A stretch of 64,000 bases of DNA from Sycon ciliatum (GCF_964019385.1 NC_088654.1:14445600-14509599), one strand, 5' to 3'; counted from the first letter of the stretch, positions 10,972 to 40,479 are shown. Numbers and translations: made by a program. Notes: a model not told the origin generated them from the letters alone.

Positions 10972-13900
10972 GCACGCAAGCACACATACCTCATGCGGGC
11001 ACATGCATTGGCCATTGCGCCCTCACCCAGTAGACCTACACCGCACAAGCACAGACGCTCTGTCCCTGACTGTCTGTGCAGAGTGTCCGTCGGTCCCTAC
11101 ACCTGGTAGATCTACACTCACTCGATCGCAGACGCAGTGCTTTGACTCGCGGTAGTCACCTACATACAGCATACAGTCAACTTCGCAACTAACGACTGCG
11201 GATATAACGACAATTCGCGAATAACGACAACATTTCCATGCCCAGAGCAAAGTCCCTTCCAACTGTTATACATAATGAGACTTCGGGTATAACGACACTT
11301 CGCGAATAAAGACACTTTTTTGATGCCCCGCCGAGTGCCGTTATAGGCGAAGTTGACTGTACACACTACTCAACAGACTTTGAATATGACGTCATTGTAT
11401 GGACTGTTGTGTACATGGTTGTATGTGTCTCGTTGTTTTTCTGTTTGCAGTCGCCTCTTTCGTCAGCTTTTGCAATGGCACTGGTGCTAAACTCCAGCTG
11501 CCGACAGCCCGTCGCCGCCTATTGCAAATTGACGATGGCACAGTGCTGGAAGTGGTATATAGAACATTGCCACCAGCACAAAACACGGACTCCAGTCGGA
11601 CGACCGGGAATGTTTTGATACCCATCGTAGCGTTGCGCAACACCAACGACGAGTATGCCCTGAAGATCTTCCAGTACGGCACGAAGATTGAAGTTCAGAC
11701 GAATGTCAAGACAGGAAGACGAAGGGGGGAGGTGCAGACCCAAGAAATCTCCGGCCTTGAGCAGTTCCGCTATCATCGAGTTCGCGTCGAATTCGAGGCC
11801 TTGCCCCGCGGCGGTGAGGTCCGTGTGGCTGTGTATAGAGATGTTGACAGCGTCGGCGCGCTCCGTTCGTCTACGATAAGCCTCGGCACCTCCTTTGAGT
11901 GGAGCCAGCTCAGACAGGTACGGCTATACTATAAAATAGTAATAAAATTACTTCCCCCAGGCGCGCAGCACCGCCGTTGGCGGTGGTCCGGCCAGGCCAG
12001 GGGGGGGGGGGGGGGTTCGGGGGATGTCCCCCGCGGAATATTTTTGAAATTAGGGTGCAAAATCCTGCATTCTGGGCACTTTTGGCATTGTTTTACTAAT
12101 ACTATGGTGGTCGTGGTCGGGCGAAAAAGTGGTCCGGCCAAAGCCGGACCGGCCGGAGCGGCTGCTACGCCCCGTCCCCAACAGATCCATGTCATCTCCA
12201 CTGTACATGAATGTCGTCTTATCCAAAACGAATGGGATTAGATAAGCCATGAGCCTTTTCCAGCAAATCCTAAACCAATAAAATTCGTCCCTTGTCCTGT
12301 GTGGGCATGCACGCGCGTATGTGTCTGTGTCTGTGTGTGTACGGGCGTATGTGTGTGTTTGCATGTACGAATGACACATTTGTTTGTTCTGCATAGAGCC
12401 CACTGCAGAGTATTGAGGTGGGCACTTTCCCTGCGACCTACCCTGGATCACAGGCACAAACCTCTACGAGTCCCTTCTGCGGCCATTTCAAACTGGCACG
12501 GTTTGAAGATCAAGATGTCGTCTCCAGCATTGTGCAAGCATCTGATGCTATGAACTCAACAGGTCTGATCGGCGAACGTGCCTATGAAGACTTTGGAGTA
12601 GGTTTCAACACAATCAAGGCGCACAAGCACCACGCTAGAGCCAGAGCTGACGTTCACAGCGTCGACATTGACTTTCGTTCAGCTGTACACCAGGACGCTG
12701 TGCTGCTGGGACTTCACGGGCCAAGCGAGCTCCTGCTAGAGCTCGTTGGCGGCCAACTTGTCTTGGTATTTCTGTCTCAGCAGGAAAACTTCCTCAGGCG
12801 GCTCCACACGGGATCCGTGAGGCTCGACGATGGGCAAATGCACTCGCTGTCGATTTGCGTACAGCAGGACATGCTCCTTATAAGGACAGCGAATGTCAGC
12901 ACAAGTGTCGAATTTTATCATAATTTCTCTGCCATTGATTTCGGAGGTTCCTATCTGGGAAACTCGAGTGATCGTCGCGGTGTTGCGCCTGGATTCCTGG
13001 GATGTATCGCCAGTGCCCGGATCAATAGCAATAGTGTGAATCTGCGCCGTGCAATTAGCAAGAGCGTGCAAACTGACGGCGACATTGTCAACGGCTGTCC
13101 GTCCTGTGTGCTGACGGATGGATGTGGACGTCGGAGCAGCGTGACAAGTCCATCGGAACTGGCAGGCGAGACGACGTCGTCAATGGCAACCAAAGAAACA
13201 ACAACAAGACAGCCAGCACAGCCAATGACGTCAACAGCATTGAAGAGTGAATCTAGTCAGCTGGCCGGGCCGACAGATGAACAGGAAATGATTACCATGG
13301 CAAGAACGGAACAACCTGCGCCAACATCATCAGTTGCATTGGGGTCGGGCGAGGACTTAGCTGTAGAGATTGATCCGACGACCAAGTCTGTTGCTGAGAT
13401 GCCCAAGTCCACAGGAGGAATCGAAACGACCGCCTCATCCACCACCTCTCAGACCACTTTGCCACCCACCTCAGCGACCACTTTGCCACCCACCTCAGCG
13501 ACCACTTTGCCACTCACCTCAGCGACCACATCTCCAACCACCCCAGTGACCACATCTCCAACCACCCCAGCGACCACTTTACCACCCACCCCAGAGACCA
13601 CATCTCCAACCACCCCAGCGACCACTTTGCCGCCCACTCCAGTGACCACTTTGCCGCCCACCCCGCAGACTACCTCTCCGACTGGCACAGCACCTGTTCG
13701 TGTAACCGTCATCCCAACGGTTGGCCTGGCGTCGGGCTCGAGTGCGACAGAACTAGCGGCGGACTTTACGTCAGATGACCCCATTTGGATAGGATCCTCT
13801 GGTGCAAGTCCCAGCCCCGACATGGCTACGGTACCGATCACGAGGGACTCGCAGGGCAGCGGACACACGCCAAGCAACGGGGCGAGCTCTGCAAGCTCAT

Positions 13901-14805
13901 CGACAGAATCGGTGATGATGATGACTACTGGTTCCGGGCAAGACGGAGTGACGGAACCCACGACGTCCGTGACGTCATCGCTCGCAGCTCAGTCATCCAG
14001 CATGCCGCAGACGGGTGGCAAGGCTGACAACGCCAACAATGTCGATAATGACGCATCCGGGACTTTCCCAACTGATCACGTGACCATAATGACATCACCA
14101 ACTCCTGTTGGATCAATGAAGACATCTCCAGCTACTGATGAATCAACGAAGACATCACCAACTACGGTTCAATCAACAGTGACATTGCCTTCAGTTGAGT
14201 CAACTATGACATCACCCACCACAGCTCGATCAACAATGACGTCAACCACCACAGCTCGATCAACAATGACGTCACCCACGGCCACCACAGCTCCGTCAAC
14301 AATGACGCCACCCACCACAGCTCCATCAACAATGACGTCACCCACCACAGTTCCATCAACAATGACGTCACCCAGCACAGCCCAATCAACAATGACGTCA
14401 CCCACCACAGCTCAATCAACAATGACGTCACCCACCACGGCTGCATCGCCGACATCACCAACCTCACATGGCGTGACCAGTGTCGCAGCAACACGAGCGA
14501 CCGATGCACCGCTTCCCACCACCACCACCACCACCACTGCCAACGGTGATGCACAGCCCAGCACTGAAGCATGGACGCGCGCCGCAGCCACTGCTGCGCC
14601 CGCCACGACAGACCAGGGCGTAAATCCGAGCAGCGCAGGCGAGGGAGAACTGGCCGGCAATGACGATGCCTTGCTACCGACAGTAGCGTACGTGGGCATC
14701 GCGATCGGTGCTGTGGGAATGGCGGCCCTGGTCGGCGTGGCGCTAGCCTACCTGCTACACCAGCGCTCGCACTCGGGCCAACACGAGATGCCGGTCGACG
14801 TATAA
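9464..14805 (+). CDS. EGF - LamG - LamG - mucin stalk - TM adhesion-type membrane protein
   Basis: Three exons join in phase: 9464-9641, 11451-11917 and 12409-14805 (1,013 residues). The start at 9464 gives a clean signal peptide (MMALVALLLSAPVLVLA). An in-frame ATG at 9338 would add 42 residues and hide it. Residues 23-57 form an EGF module with six Cys and the CxNGGxC and GFEGSHC signatures. Residues ~65-265 and ~280-430 look like two laminin-G domains; the second ends in FLGCIASARIN. Residues ~470-960 are a Thr/Ser/Pro stalk with 8- and 10-residue repeats, expected to be heavily O-glycosylated. One TM segment (~974-998) precedes a 15-residue tail ending MPVDV, which may suit a class II PDZ domain. 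By family it should be a cell-surface adhesion or matrix receptor, with a neurexin/Crumbs-like module set. It lacks a neurexin-type tail, so I give no gene symbol. Confidence 0.85.
10083..10271. mobile_element. CAGT element, ataacgac family, copy 1
   Basis: In intron 1 of the EGF/LamG gene. Ends cagtcaacttcgctta and its inverse; TA follows on the right while the left flank is TG. Inside, ataacgac and tcgcgaata recur. About 189 bp. Confidence 0.75.
10377..10411. repeat. Perfect 17 bp inverted repeat
   Basis: Arms accagggagtagtaaaa and its exact reverse complement are separated by one base, in intron 1. It could extrude as a cruciform or fold in the pre-mRNA. No poly-T terminator role is implied. 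Confidence 0.85.
11174..11359. mobile_element. CAGT element, ataacgac family, copy 2
   Basis: 186 bp, flanked by TA on both sides, near-identical to the copy at 10083-10271 and in the same intron. It ends about 90 bp before exon 2. Confidence 0.8.
11930..12195. repeat. GC-rich repeat with poly-G tract in intron 2
   Basis: Starts just after the exon 2 donor. It has a G run at ~12001-12015 and the inverted words ggtccggcc and ggccggac near both ends, which suggests a degraded dispersed repeat. No family assigned. Confidence 0.4.
13447..13680 (+). repeat. Coding minisatellite, 24 bp unit
   Basis: Units of the accactttgccacccacc type encode TTLPPTSA/TTSPTTPV repeats in the mucin-like stalk. All units keep frame. 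Confidence 0.85.
14092..14450 (+). repeat. Coding minisatellite, ~30 bp unit with TGACGTCA
   Basis: Units encode STMTSPTTA(Q/P/R). Most contain the palindrome tgacgtca (at about 14239, 14269, 14332, 14362, 14392, 14422); one has tgacgcca instead. Frame is kept throughout. Confidence 0.85.
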
Positions 14806-16888
14806 CCGCTTTCCTCGGAGTGCGTGACTGTGAAAATAATCGATTTGAGCCGAAGCCCATTTGCCGGCATGCAGCACATGCTGTATATGTATGCAAGCTG
14901 GCCTTGGAGTTTTTCAGGTGCACGCGGATGTGCGGCCGTTGCTAATATGCATGGGCCGTCCGTTGAGATGTTTTAAAACAATCCATAGAAGTCTGAATAC
15001 ATGGAGTATGAAATGTACAGAATGTTATGGTCGCCTAGGAAACGGTCACAACTTCCCTATATCTTAGATGACTACTTTTTTTATTCTAAACTTGCTGTTA
15101 GCAGCGGATCAATTTATCTTATTCCACCCGATTGTTGCCACAGATCAAACCAACTGAAGCAACGGCCTTGAATAGCATGCAGTATGATGGCAATGCTCCA
15201 TACTTAGAATTCCCTGGCCAGTGGGTATAGGAGGGTTCCTTTCCACGACTGCTTCAAGACTACAACCTAGAGTGCACATGTCTAAGCTGCCTTATACTCT
15301 TGCTACAACTAATTACTTGCATCCTCTTGAGAGTAGAATTATTACAACTGCACACGTCCACGTGAGAATTTTAGAAGTGATGCGAGAGGCGGCACACCTA
15401 CATGTACATGTACATGCACTGTGTGCGAGTACTTATATTTTTTACAATTGCTGGCTCATTCTGCTTCCCCGTTCAGCCTTCATCTAGTCACGCCGTGTGC
15501 GTGTTTTGAACACATATTAGACCAAAGTATTAGCAGGAGTATAGAACTAGTATGTACTCTTGACATCAGTCTTCTATTACTAGGAACGAGAACTTCAATT
15601 CTGGAAAATAACTATTTTCACGGCCTGCATTTCTTACAAGTTACATGTTGCGTGGTGATGTCTGCAGCATTTATTCTAGTCAGTCCTCTATTTTAATGTA
15701 CTTGTAGAGAAAGAATTCAGTGATAACACAAAGTATGTTTCAAATTTCCTTGCTTTGTCCATTACCGCATATTATAATACACGCAATTATCGGGCTTTGC
15801 AACACTAGACCATGATCAATGCAGTACATGTATTTGTCTACAAGTACATTAAATTTCATATCCTGAACTTTCAACAAGGGGGGGGGGGGGGGGGGGAGGG
15901 GTCGTAGCATGCACCCAGGGAGACAGCCCGGGACCATGGCACCTGAAAAGATACGCGCTTCGACCCCGGATTTAGAAGTTCTATAAACACGTGGTCCGCG
16001 GTCTACTCGTATGCAACTCAACGGTCATCCCTTAGCAAAACCCACATAGTTTCACAGAAATTCTAGTGATGGTTGTCGGAAAGAAATCTGTGCTGTTTGC
16101 CCTTGCCTATAAATTCCAGTCGCACGTTGAGACGACAACGCACACGACTGGGCCTCACACTGCACACGCTGCACAGGTTTATACAGGTTGAAATCACTGC
16201 AAGAGGGGGACCAGTCAGGTCACCGACAAAACAACAGGCCAGACATTGACAATCGACAATAATAAAATAATAATATTTAGTCCAGACATAAAATAGATCT
16301 CTTTTAAAATCTAAAAAAGATACACTCCATGCTAGACGGATTTTACATTCACGAAACTATCAAGTGTTCAAATTGATCCGCAAAGGTAAACCATCGTATT
16401 CCCAATTGAACATTTGCAGGTTATATCAAGGTTACTTTGCTATGCATACATGAACAGTCTAGAAAAGAAACATATCACTTAAAAAATGCTATTCTTCTGA
16501 AGCGGTAAGGCAGTAGCATTAAAGGCAGCATTCGATTGTGGAAACTGGATCCCGATCGCCGCCGACCAGATCACTTCGATCAGACGGATACAATCGAATG
16601 TGCACAACTGATAATCCGTTTCAAAACTTTAGCAACCGCGTTGCTACAGCTCATCCCGTTCTATTCCGTTGTATCTGTACGCGTTATGGTGAACTCCTGA
16701 TCTAGTGTACGCATATTTCGAGTTTGGGGTAGATGCGATGCAAATGAATCCGTCGAATCCGGCTCTGTGAGGTGGGTTGACTGGATCCGATTCTGTGGGC
16801 CTGGGATCCGGATTCGTACAATCGAAAATGTACGAATTCGGCGAATCCGGATCGAAAATGCCCTGAGCATGTTGCCTTGCATGCGATG
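14806..16888. other. Intergenic region between convergent genes
   Basis: It separates the ends of the EGF/LamG gene (+) and the CDF transporter (-). It holds a poly-G run at ~15880-15898, a tacatgtacatgtacatg tract near 15401 and AT-rich DNA at 16255-16320. No clear AATAAA close to either stop codon and no gene recognised. Confidence 0.55.
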
Positions 16889-17033
16889 ACGAACCAGTGC
16901 AAGCCAGTTTGAACCAGTGCAAGCCGGTGTGAACCAGTGCAAGCTGGTGCAAGCCAGTGTGAACCAGTGCAAGCCGGTGCAAGCCAGTGTGAACCAGTGC
17001 AAGCCAGTGCAAGCCAGTGTGAACCAGTGCTCG
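16889..17033. repeat. Minisatellite of 10/20/30 bp accagtgcaagcc units
   Basis: gaaccagtgcaagcc alternates with ggtgcaagcc in about a dozen 10 bp steps. It lies beyond the stop codon of the CDF gene, possibly in its 3' UTR. Confidence 0.9.
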
Positions 17034-17200
17034 CAATTATTTTAGTAAAATTATCTCGTCCTCGCAGGAGGCTTCACGCTACTCAGTCGCCAAGGGAGCT
17101 GCGACGCGAGCAGCACCGTCCAGGATCACTTACGCCAGACGACCACTGCTTCGTGTCTATTGACAGGGGACGTCACCACCGCTCCGTGTTTGCATGGTAA

Positions 17201-17511
17201 CTACCGATCCGGTGGCATGTGCTCGTCGGAGGGACGGTGTTGTGACTCGAAGTCGAGATGCACAAAGGCCCGCTCGACATGCGACAGCTTCTCCAGTTTG
17301 ATCTGCAGCGACTCGCCAATGTCGTGAGCTTCTTTCAGCTGCATGGTCTCTGGGAGGACGAGGTGAACCTCCACGATGAAGTTGGTTCCGAAGTGGTACG
17401 CTCGTACAGTGTCGACCTAAGGCAGTTACAAAAAGATACGGCAGCCAAACAGGAGAGAGTCTTGGTGTGGAGTAAGGACGTGTGCGTGTGCATGCCCGAA
17501 GGTGCGCGCGC

Positions 17512-17542
<31 letters not shown>

Positions 17543-17543
17543 C

Positions 17544-17582
<39 letters not shown>

Positions 17583-20102
17583 CATGTGTATGTGTGTGTG
17601 TATGTCCTCACCCACTTAATGAGGTGTGATGAGCCCATAAGTGGAATCATTTTCACCGATTCAAACAGGGTCTGGTCTTGGGGGTTTCATGATAAGGCGA
17701 TAACCAACACGCACCCATGCATAGCAAAGCTGTGCACGTTCACCGTAAGGCAACCTTTAAAGGATGCTGTTACATGCACGTGAATAATTCACGGCTCCAA
17801 ACACGGCCTAGTCTTGAGGTGTTCTGATAACCTACAAGCAACTATAATGATTATAGCAAAGCTGTGCATGTTCACCGTGAGCGTACCTGGAGAATCCGCG
17901 TGCTGTGTTGCAGCGCGGCAAAGGTCAGCTGCTGAAGAACGGACGCGTCCGCGCCCTTCCCCACTAGCTGCTCCGCCTGAACACACACATGGACAAATTA
18001 GAACACAAAGACTTATCAGATTTACAACTGGCTTCGTCTCTTCGTGTGCTAATATGTTCCTGGTGCTCATGTCACACTCCTTTATTACTTGAAGTGTAAG
18101 CGTGCGCAAGAAGCAAATCTTTCTCCTTGGCCTCAACTTCTTTGTTGTACGGTTGGCCATTGTAGCCGTCGTCTACAGTAGGGCCGACGTAAAACCCTCT
18201 AAACCCACACCCGTACCAACACCCTACAGGGGCGTAGCTGGTCCCCATTTTAGGGGTGGGGGGGGGGGGGCATGACCCCATACGTGTAGGATGGCTGGTG
18301 CATGATATTCATGGTGATTATGACTTTATGTGCATGCTGAACCTAGGTTGACATTGGGGGGGGGGGGGGTACACGCGCCCCGTGCCCCTTTTAGGGAGGG
18401 GGGGGCATGCCCCCCCCCCCCCCATGCGGACTACACGCCTGCCCTACAATTCTCACGAATACAGCACCAGTACCATAGTAATCACCCGTCACCAACCTGC
18501 TCCTTGCCCGCCTTGATCCAGTTGACGATGATATAGATGGCGATGAAGATCCCACCGAGCGGGTCGATCCACGTGCGCACGTACGTCCCCAGCAGGCCGA
18601 AGACGATAGCGATGGCGTTGCTCATCGTGTCGTTGCGGTGGTCGATGGCCAGCGCCTGTACGCTGGGGTTGTTGATGCGCCGGCAGAACAGGTACAGCGC
18701 CAGCTTGGCCAGCACCGAGATACCTAGAATGGAATAAAAAAAAGAAAGAAAAGGAAAAGGACAAAAAAATGTTACGAGTTATTGCCAACTGTTCACTGAC
18801 GTAACCAGATTTTGTATTTGTATTCATAGATTCTCCACAGGCCTTAGCCTAAATAGAGGGAGTCTCCGTTAGATCATAATACAGTCAGCGAGTGCGACAA
18901 AATGGCACAACACTGACAAAGAGTACCGAGACCGTAGAGAGCCTACGCTTCACCTTCTTTTAATTTTTCTATACAATTTCGAACGTGAGATCTCACGGCC
19001 AAAATGGCGCATCTCACGTTGCAACGTGTGATTTCAACGCGACAGAGGGCCATCTCACAGTGAAAAAAGGCGATTCAACGCACGTTTTGTCTCACGTTCG
19101 AAATCGAAAAAAACGTGAAGCGTAAACTCCCTAAAAATGTGGGCACATGTTATGTGATCTTTCCATGTTACAATTTTTTCCTTGGCTCACCATCTGAGTT
19201 CGTAAACTCTCTATACAACCATAAATTGGCTCACCATCCCGAGTTCAACTTTGCATACCTAAAATGGCGCCGGCCAGGCCTTTGACGTTCGGCTTGGCGT
19301 CGCCCTTGACGATGCTCTGCGCCGAGGCGATGATCAGCTGCAGCGAGGCCGTTCCCATGACGCAGGCGCAGATCACTATGGCAACGGGCTCGATGCGGCG
19401 CTTGCCCGCCGGATACTTGTAGACGTCGTTGGTCTTGGGCCGCATCATGCGCTGCGTCACGAACAGCACTATGCCGGTGAACAGGTCCAGAGCCGAGTCG
19501 ACTAGGCTGGACAGGACCGAGAGACTGTCCGACAGGACGAGCGCCGCGATCTTCAGGCCGAACAGCAGGACGTTGACCAGCAGGCTGGCGTAGGTCGCCT
19601 GCTGCACGGCGCTCAGCGCCAGCTGCCGCGCGCCCTGACGCCTGTGCGCCGTAGGGGATTCCCCGCCGGACCCGGGTTCGAGGTTACCCGCCCGTTGATT
19701 GTCGTCCAGCTCAGCGTACTGACGTCCTCCGTGCTGCACTGACTGTCCAGGTCCCTCACCAGGTGGTTGAAGCAGCAGGTCACGATCACTGTCGTCTTCT
19801 GAGCCCGAGGCTGGTCCCAGGCGTTCTACTTCCTCAAACGAGTCAAGCACGCGACCTTGGTGGACGTAGAACGATCTCACTTTCGGCTTCATTGAAGATA
19901 GGCGCCCCGAGCTGGGCACTACAGAGTCGGTGCGTAGGCCGCGCAGGAAATTACCCGACCAGGAGAAGTTGCTCGCCGCCAGGGCAGCATCGCTCCCTCT
20001 GACGTCCGGACTCGTCGGTTCGACAATTTCAATTCTAGTATCGCCGCGCCGTCTCTCCAGGTCTGGCCGAGTCAGAGATTCCAGTTCGGTAGAGTCCTCC
20101 AT
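17201..20102 (-). CDS. Cation diffusion facilitator, DxxxD (Mn-type) transporter
   Basis: Four exons join in phase on the minus strand: 20102-19259, 18723-18497, 17976-17887 and 17416-17201 (458 residues). An in-frame stop lies just upstream, which fixes the ATG at 20102. Residues 1-160 are a polar cytosolic leader rich in acidic and Ser residues. The membrane core starts near residue 165. The first metal motif is D202-x3-D206 ([12 protein letters not shown]), the second D309HRND313. [14 protein letters not shown] and [17 protein letters not shown] are family signatures. The soluble C-terminal domain ([35 protein letters not shown]) is complete. CDF proteins export cations from the cytosol against protons. 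DxxxD in both TM2 and TM5 is typical of the manganese-preferring plant/fungal/protist group; zinc CDFs use HxxxD. Metal preference here is inferred. Confidence 0.92.
17507..17610. repeat. (GT)n with GC interruptions in CDF intron 3
   Basis: Alternating gtgtgt and gcgcgc blocks, a purine-pyrimidine tract prone to Z-DNA, ~90 bp from the intron acceptor on the sense (minus) strand. Confidence 0.9.
18248..18425. repeat. Poly-G and poly-C tracts in CDF intron 2
   Basis: G runs at ~18257-18270, ~18355-18369 and ~18396-18404, and a C run ~18410-18423, within a repeat carrying gcatgacccc/gcatgcccc words. Confidence 0.8.
18945..19123. repeat. Foldback in CDF intron 1
   Basis: Arms acgcttcac..tttcgaacgtgaga and tctcacgttcgaaa..gtgaagcgt enclose repeated tctcacgtt and cgtgtgatt words. 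About 180 bp, MITE-like; no target duplication fixed. Confidence 0.7.
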
Positions 20103-20602
20103 GACTGTCACGATGCTCACATGAAGAGCTCACTAGCTCTACTCTAGTCTCCAGCTCTGACAACGACTGCTAGAAACATGAAAACAAGACTCTAAATCCA
20201 ACACTTCACTATCCAAAGATAAAGTTTTTGAAGAGGAACCTGCCCTTTGAACGTTGACGCTGTGCTCATAAAAAAACGAAAAGAGAACAAAGCGTGTATG
20301 CCGCGTGCAGACGCCAACTTTCGCGCCATGACAACGACTACGCAATCCCGAAACTTTCTTGGAACGTTTTGCATTCGGGTGGGTCAACTGCATGATTCGC
20401 TGATACATGTAATTGAAAACGCGAAAACCGAAGAATCGTGCGATTGACCGCGTGAACTCCTTCGGATTTTGTCAGGGCCTTGCGCAAGGCGGGAACGCTG
20501 TTTCATTTGGATTTCAACTTTCAAGTTTTGTCGTCAAACTATTTCCAAAGAGGAGAGAATGTGTTTTGGATTGTAACCTTTCTATCTTCATCAAACACGA
20601 AA
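20103..20602. promoter_or_regulatory. 500 bp divergent promoter, CDF (-) / phosphatase (+)
   Basis: The start codons of the two genes face away from each other across this stretch. No TATA box or repeat is seen. A shared bidirectional promoter is the simple reading; it includes both 5' leaders. Confidence 0.6.
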
Positions 20603-37778
<17,176 letters not shown>

Positions 37779-39226
37779 TGGGCCAGTGAGTCAGCGCGAG
37801 GCCTTGAGCCGCTGGCAGCATCCTTGCTAGCGCCTGACACTACCGGGAGCCGCACGACCCACCGGCCAGGTTGGTCAGTGGCACTTTCTGGGTATGAACG
37901 CCGTTCGTTCGTTGCTCGCTTTTGCGTGTTCTCGTGCGTGCCGGGCAAGATGTACCACGCGATCATCCGCCGTTGGGTGCAGTCTATTGCTGGTACTGCT
38001 CCGTGTGGCTGTCGGTGTGTGTCGTTGTCAGGCATACTCGTCACCCGTCATTTCTGGTCTCATCATTGTGTCATGAGGCATAGTCGTGACCTCTTGTCGT
38101 GATGTACCGTCATGACTCATCATTGTGTTGTGAGTCATAGCCGTGACTCATCATTGTGTCGTGAGGCACACACGCACGCACGCTCTCTTGCACCGTTGTT
38201 TTACGCATCTCCTTGTGTCTCAGCCGTGACTATTGCGTGCAACTAACTATCTAACCCATCCAATTGACCGTTTCAGCGTGCCTGCACGTCAGGTACAGTC
38301 AATATGCCTGAACACTCGCGCACACAGCACTCGTGCACACAGCTCTTATCTCCATATCCTACCACCAGTCTCAGACCTAGAGAAATGAATATTTATCCTC
38401 TCTTTTTTCTTCTTCTTTTTTTACGACTTCTGACTAGATCTATCCTCCCGGTAAAAAAACCCGTTGCGTATATCTACAATGTCGTTTCAGTGAGTTGATA
38501 GTTTGACTGGCGTTTATAGCGATCTTTTACGTGTTGTATCCGCGCACCGAGTACCACATCCTACATTGTTCCATTAGAAACTCATTGCCACCAGGGCGGA
38601 GTCATCCCTCCTTGACTTTGTTTCTAGATATCGAAGCAATTTCGCCCCTGGCCGGTACCTGTCCTGGCGTGTGCAAGCTAAGCTCCGGCCGCACGCTGGC
38701 CAGCTTGCTGTGCCTGTGTGCGTGCTCGCATGCTGCACACTGCCGTGCATTGTAATAACCCGCAGTGGGCTAGTGATGACGCAGCGTGTCGCAACAATCT
38801 CATGGCTTGGACTAGCCCCGGCTCTGGAAACCGTACCGACACAATGGCTGGGCGCTCCTAATGTACCCGATATCCGGAACTTTTCTCTGAACTTCCTTCC
38901 AGCAATCTCTGAAACTGCAGCCTGCTTTAGCTCTTTGCGTGCTGCTTGGTTTCGCTTCTTGTACTCTTTTCTTCTCTTTCAGTGTCCGACTTTCCTTCAG
39001 GCTGTTGTGAAGGTCTGCAGCTCTGTGCGTTTCGTTCCGCCTTTCTGCATTGTGCGCTGTACACACTGCTGGTACTTTTCTCTTTCCTTCTCCTCCTTCT
39101 TCAGCTTCTCTGTTCTTTGCTGGTGTTTTTACCTCTTTTGAGATTGTGTTTGAGTGAGTTGATTGAAATCACTGGAAATGATTCTACTGAGAAATAATGA
39201 AAGATATAAGCCTGCCGAAGCATGAA
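37779..39226. other. 3' UTR and intergenic DNA after the phosphatase gene
   Basis: Contains short repeats of a gtcatgactcatcattgtg type (38060-38165) and pyrimidine-rich DNA around 38395-38425 and 39070-39130. No clear AATAAA close to the stop; no gene recognised. Confidence 0.55.
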
Positions 39227-39272
39227 ATCAAGAGTTCCTAACCCCCAAGAGTGGGGGTTATGAACTCTTGAT
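39227..39272. repeat. 46 bp hairpin
   Basis: Arms atcaagagttc..taaccccc and gggggtta..gaactcttgat; the loop is about 7 nt. Confidence 0.8.
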
Positions 39273-39329
39273 GGAATGTGCAGCTGTCATGGCTGACTGC
39301 TAGTGAATGGAGCCCGGGCCCTATGCATA

Positions 39330-40027
39330 CAGTGGAGCCGCGCACCCAAGGATGTTGTTTCCAAGGGGTTACCATAGGACGTTCTTACTTTCTCAGCAAT
39401 CTGGCAGTATTTGTATGGCACGTTCTTTTAAAAAAATCATGCTGGATCATTATGTATCTCAAATGGTGCCAGAACACATACTGCAGTTCTTTCAAAACTT
39501 GAGGTCGTTGTGTTCTTAGCACTTCCGGCTGGACGCTCTTGGGCTCCATGTTCTTCTGTGCGCGACTCTACATCGTACTGCACCTGTATTGACGTGTAGG
39601 GCATAGCGACCCGGGTGTAGTACAGTACATGACGTATTGTACAACATTCAGACCTCGCTTAACCGCACACATCAGTTTTCCACAAAAGATATCGGATAGG
39701 CGAGGGAACAGGATAGTCGAATACCATAGTGACGCGCATTTTTAAAAGCACATGTGCCTATATCCGTGCATGAGCGCACCCTCACAGATACATGCATGAT
39801 TGTAGTAGTAATTTCTGTTGGGCTTGCTGTTTGTACAAAAGGTGGAAAAGCAAGTAAGAACACAGCCTAAAGTTAAGAACGGCGGTGTTGGTTTTCTGGC
39901 AACTTGTAGGTACAGTACATATGATGCAGTACTGCAGTACGTATTGTTTCTAAGAACGTGCTACAGCATAAGAACGCGATCAGGCTAACCCCTTGGAAAC
40001 AATGTTCTTGGGCGCGCGACTCTACTG
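39330..40027. mobile_element. TA-flanked CAGT element, ccaaggggtta family
   Basis: Left cagtggagccgcgcacccaa, right ttgggcgcgcgactctactg, TA on both sides; the inner tttccaaggggtta/taaccccttggaaa pair too. About 698 bp, enlarged by a fragment of the acctcgcttaaccg family at ~39650-39725. Confidence 0.7.
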
Positions 40028-40156
40028 TAGCTCCTCTCGCTCACACCCACCCACAAACAAATATTTCGTTGGCCATTGAGCGGCCATCTACTAAATAACA
40101 TAATTATACGATTTTTGATGAAAACAAAATTTGAAAATGCAGCACCTGTAGCACTA

Positions 40157-40479
40157 CAGTCCATTCATCGGAAACTGGCCCGCTGGCTTTTGAAAGTCGG
40201 ATTTGGGCCGAATTGAGAATCAAAAACCCACTTTAAATCTCAAAAATCTGGGTTTTGGATCTGCTTCTCCATACATTTTGCCATGGCATACCTGTCCTAA
40301 TTTTGTAAAACCTGGCTGAATTTCTATTTCCCTGTTCTTGGACTTTTCTGGCCTCAAATGTGGCAAGGAGTAATTGCACGGGTCACACAATGCAGGATGT
40401 ACTGTTGTTTTCACGATATCTACAACTATGTGACAGAGACACCAAAAAGTTAGGGTGCCAGTTTCCAATGAATGGACTG
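40157..40479. mobile_element. TA-flanked CAGT element, ccattcatcgg family
   Basis: Left cagtccattcatcggaaact, right agtttccaatgaatggactg, TA on both sides, 323 bp. No ORF. Confidence 0.75.

Noticed and set aside
13449-14923. Long minus-strand ORFs opposite the mucin stalk (up to 239 codons)
   Set aside because: These are antisense shadows of in-frame repeats whose unit length is a multiple of three.
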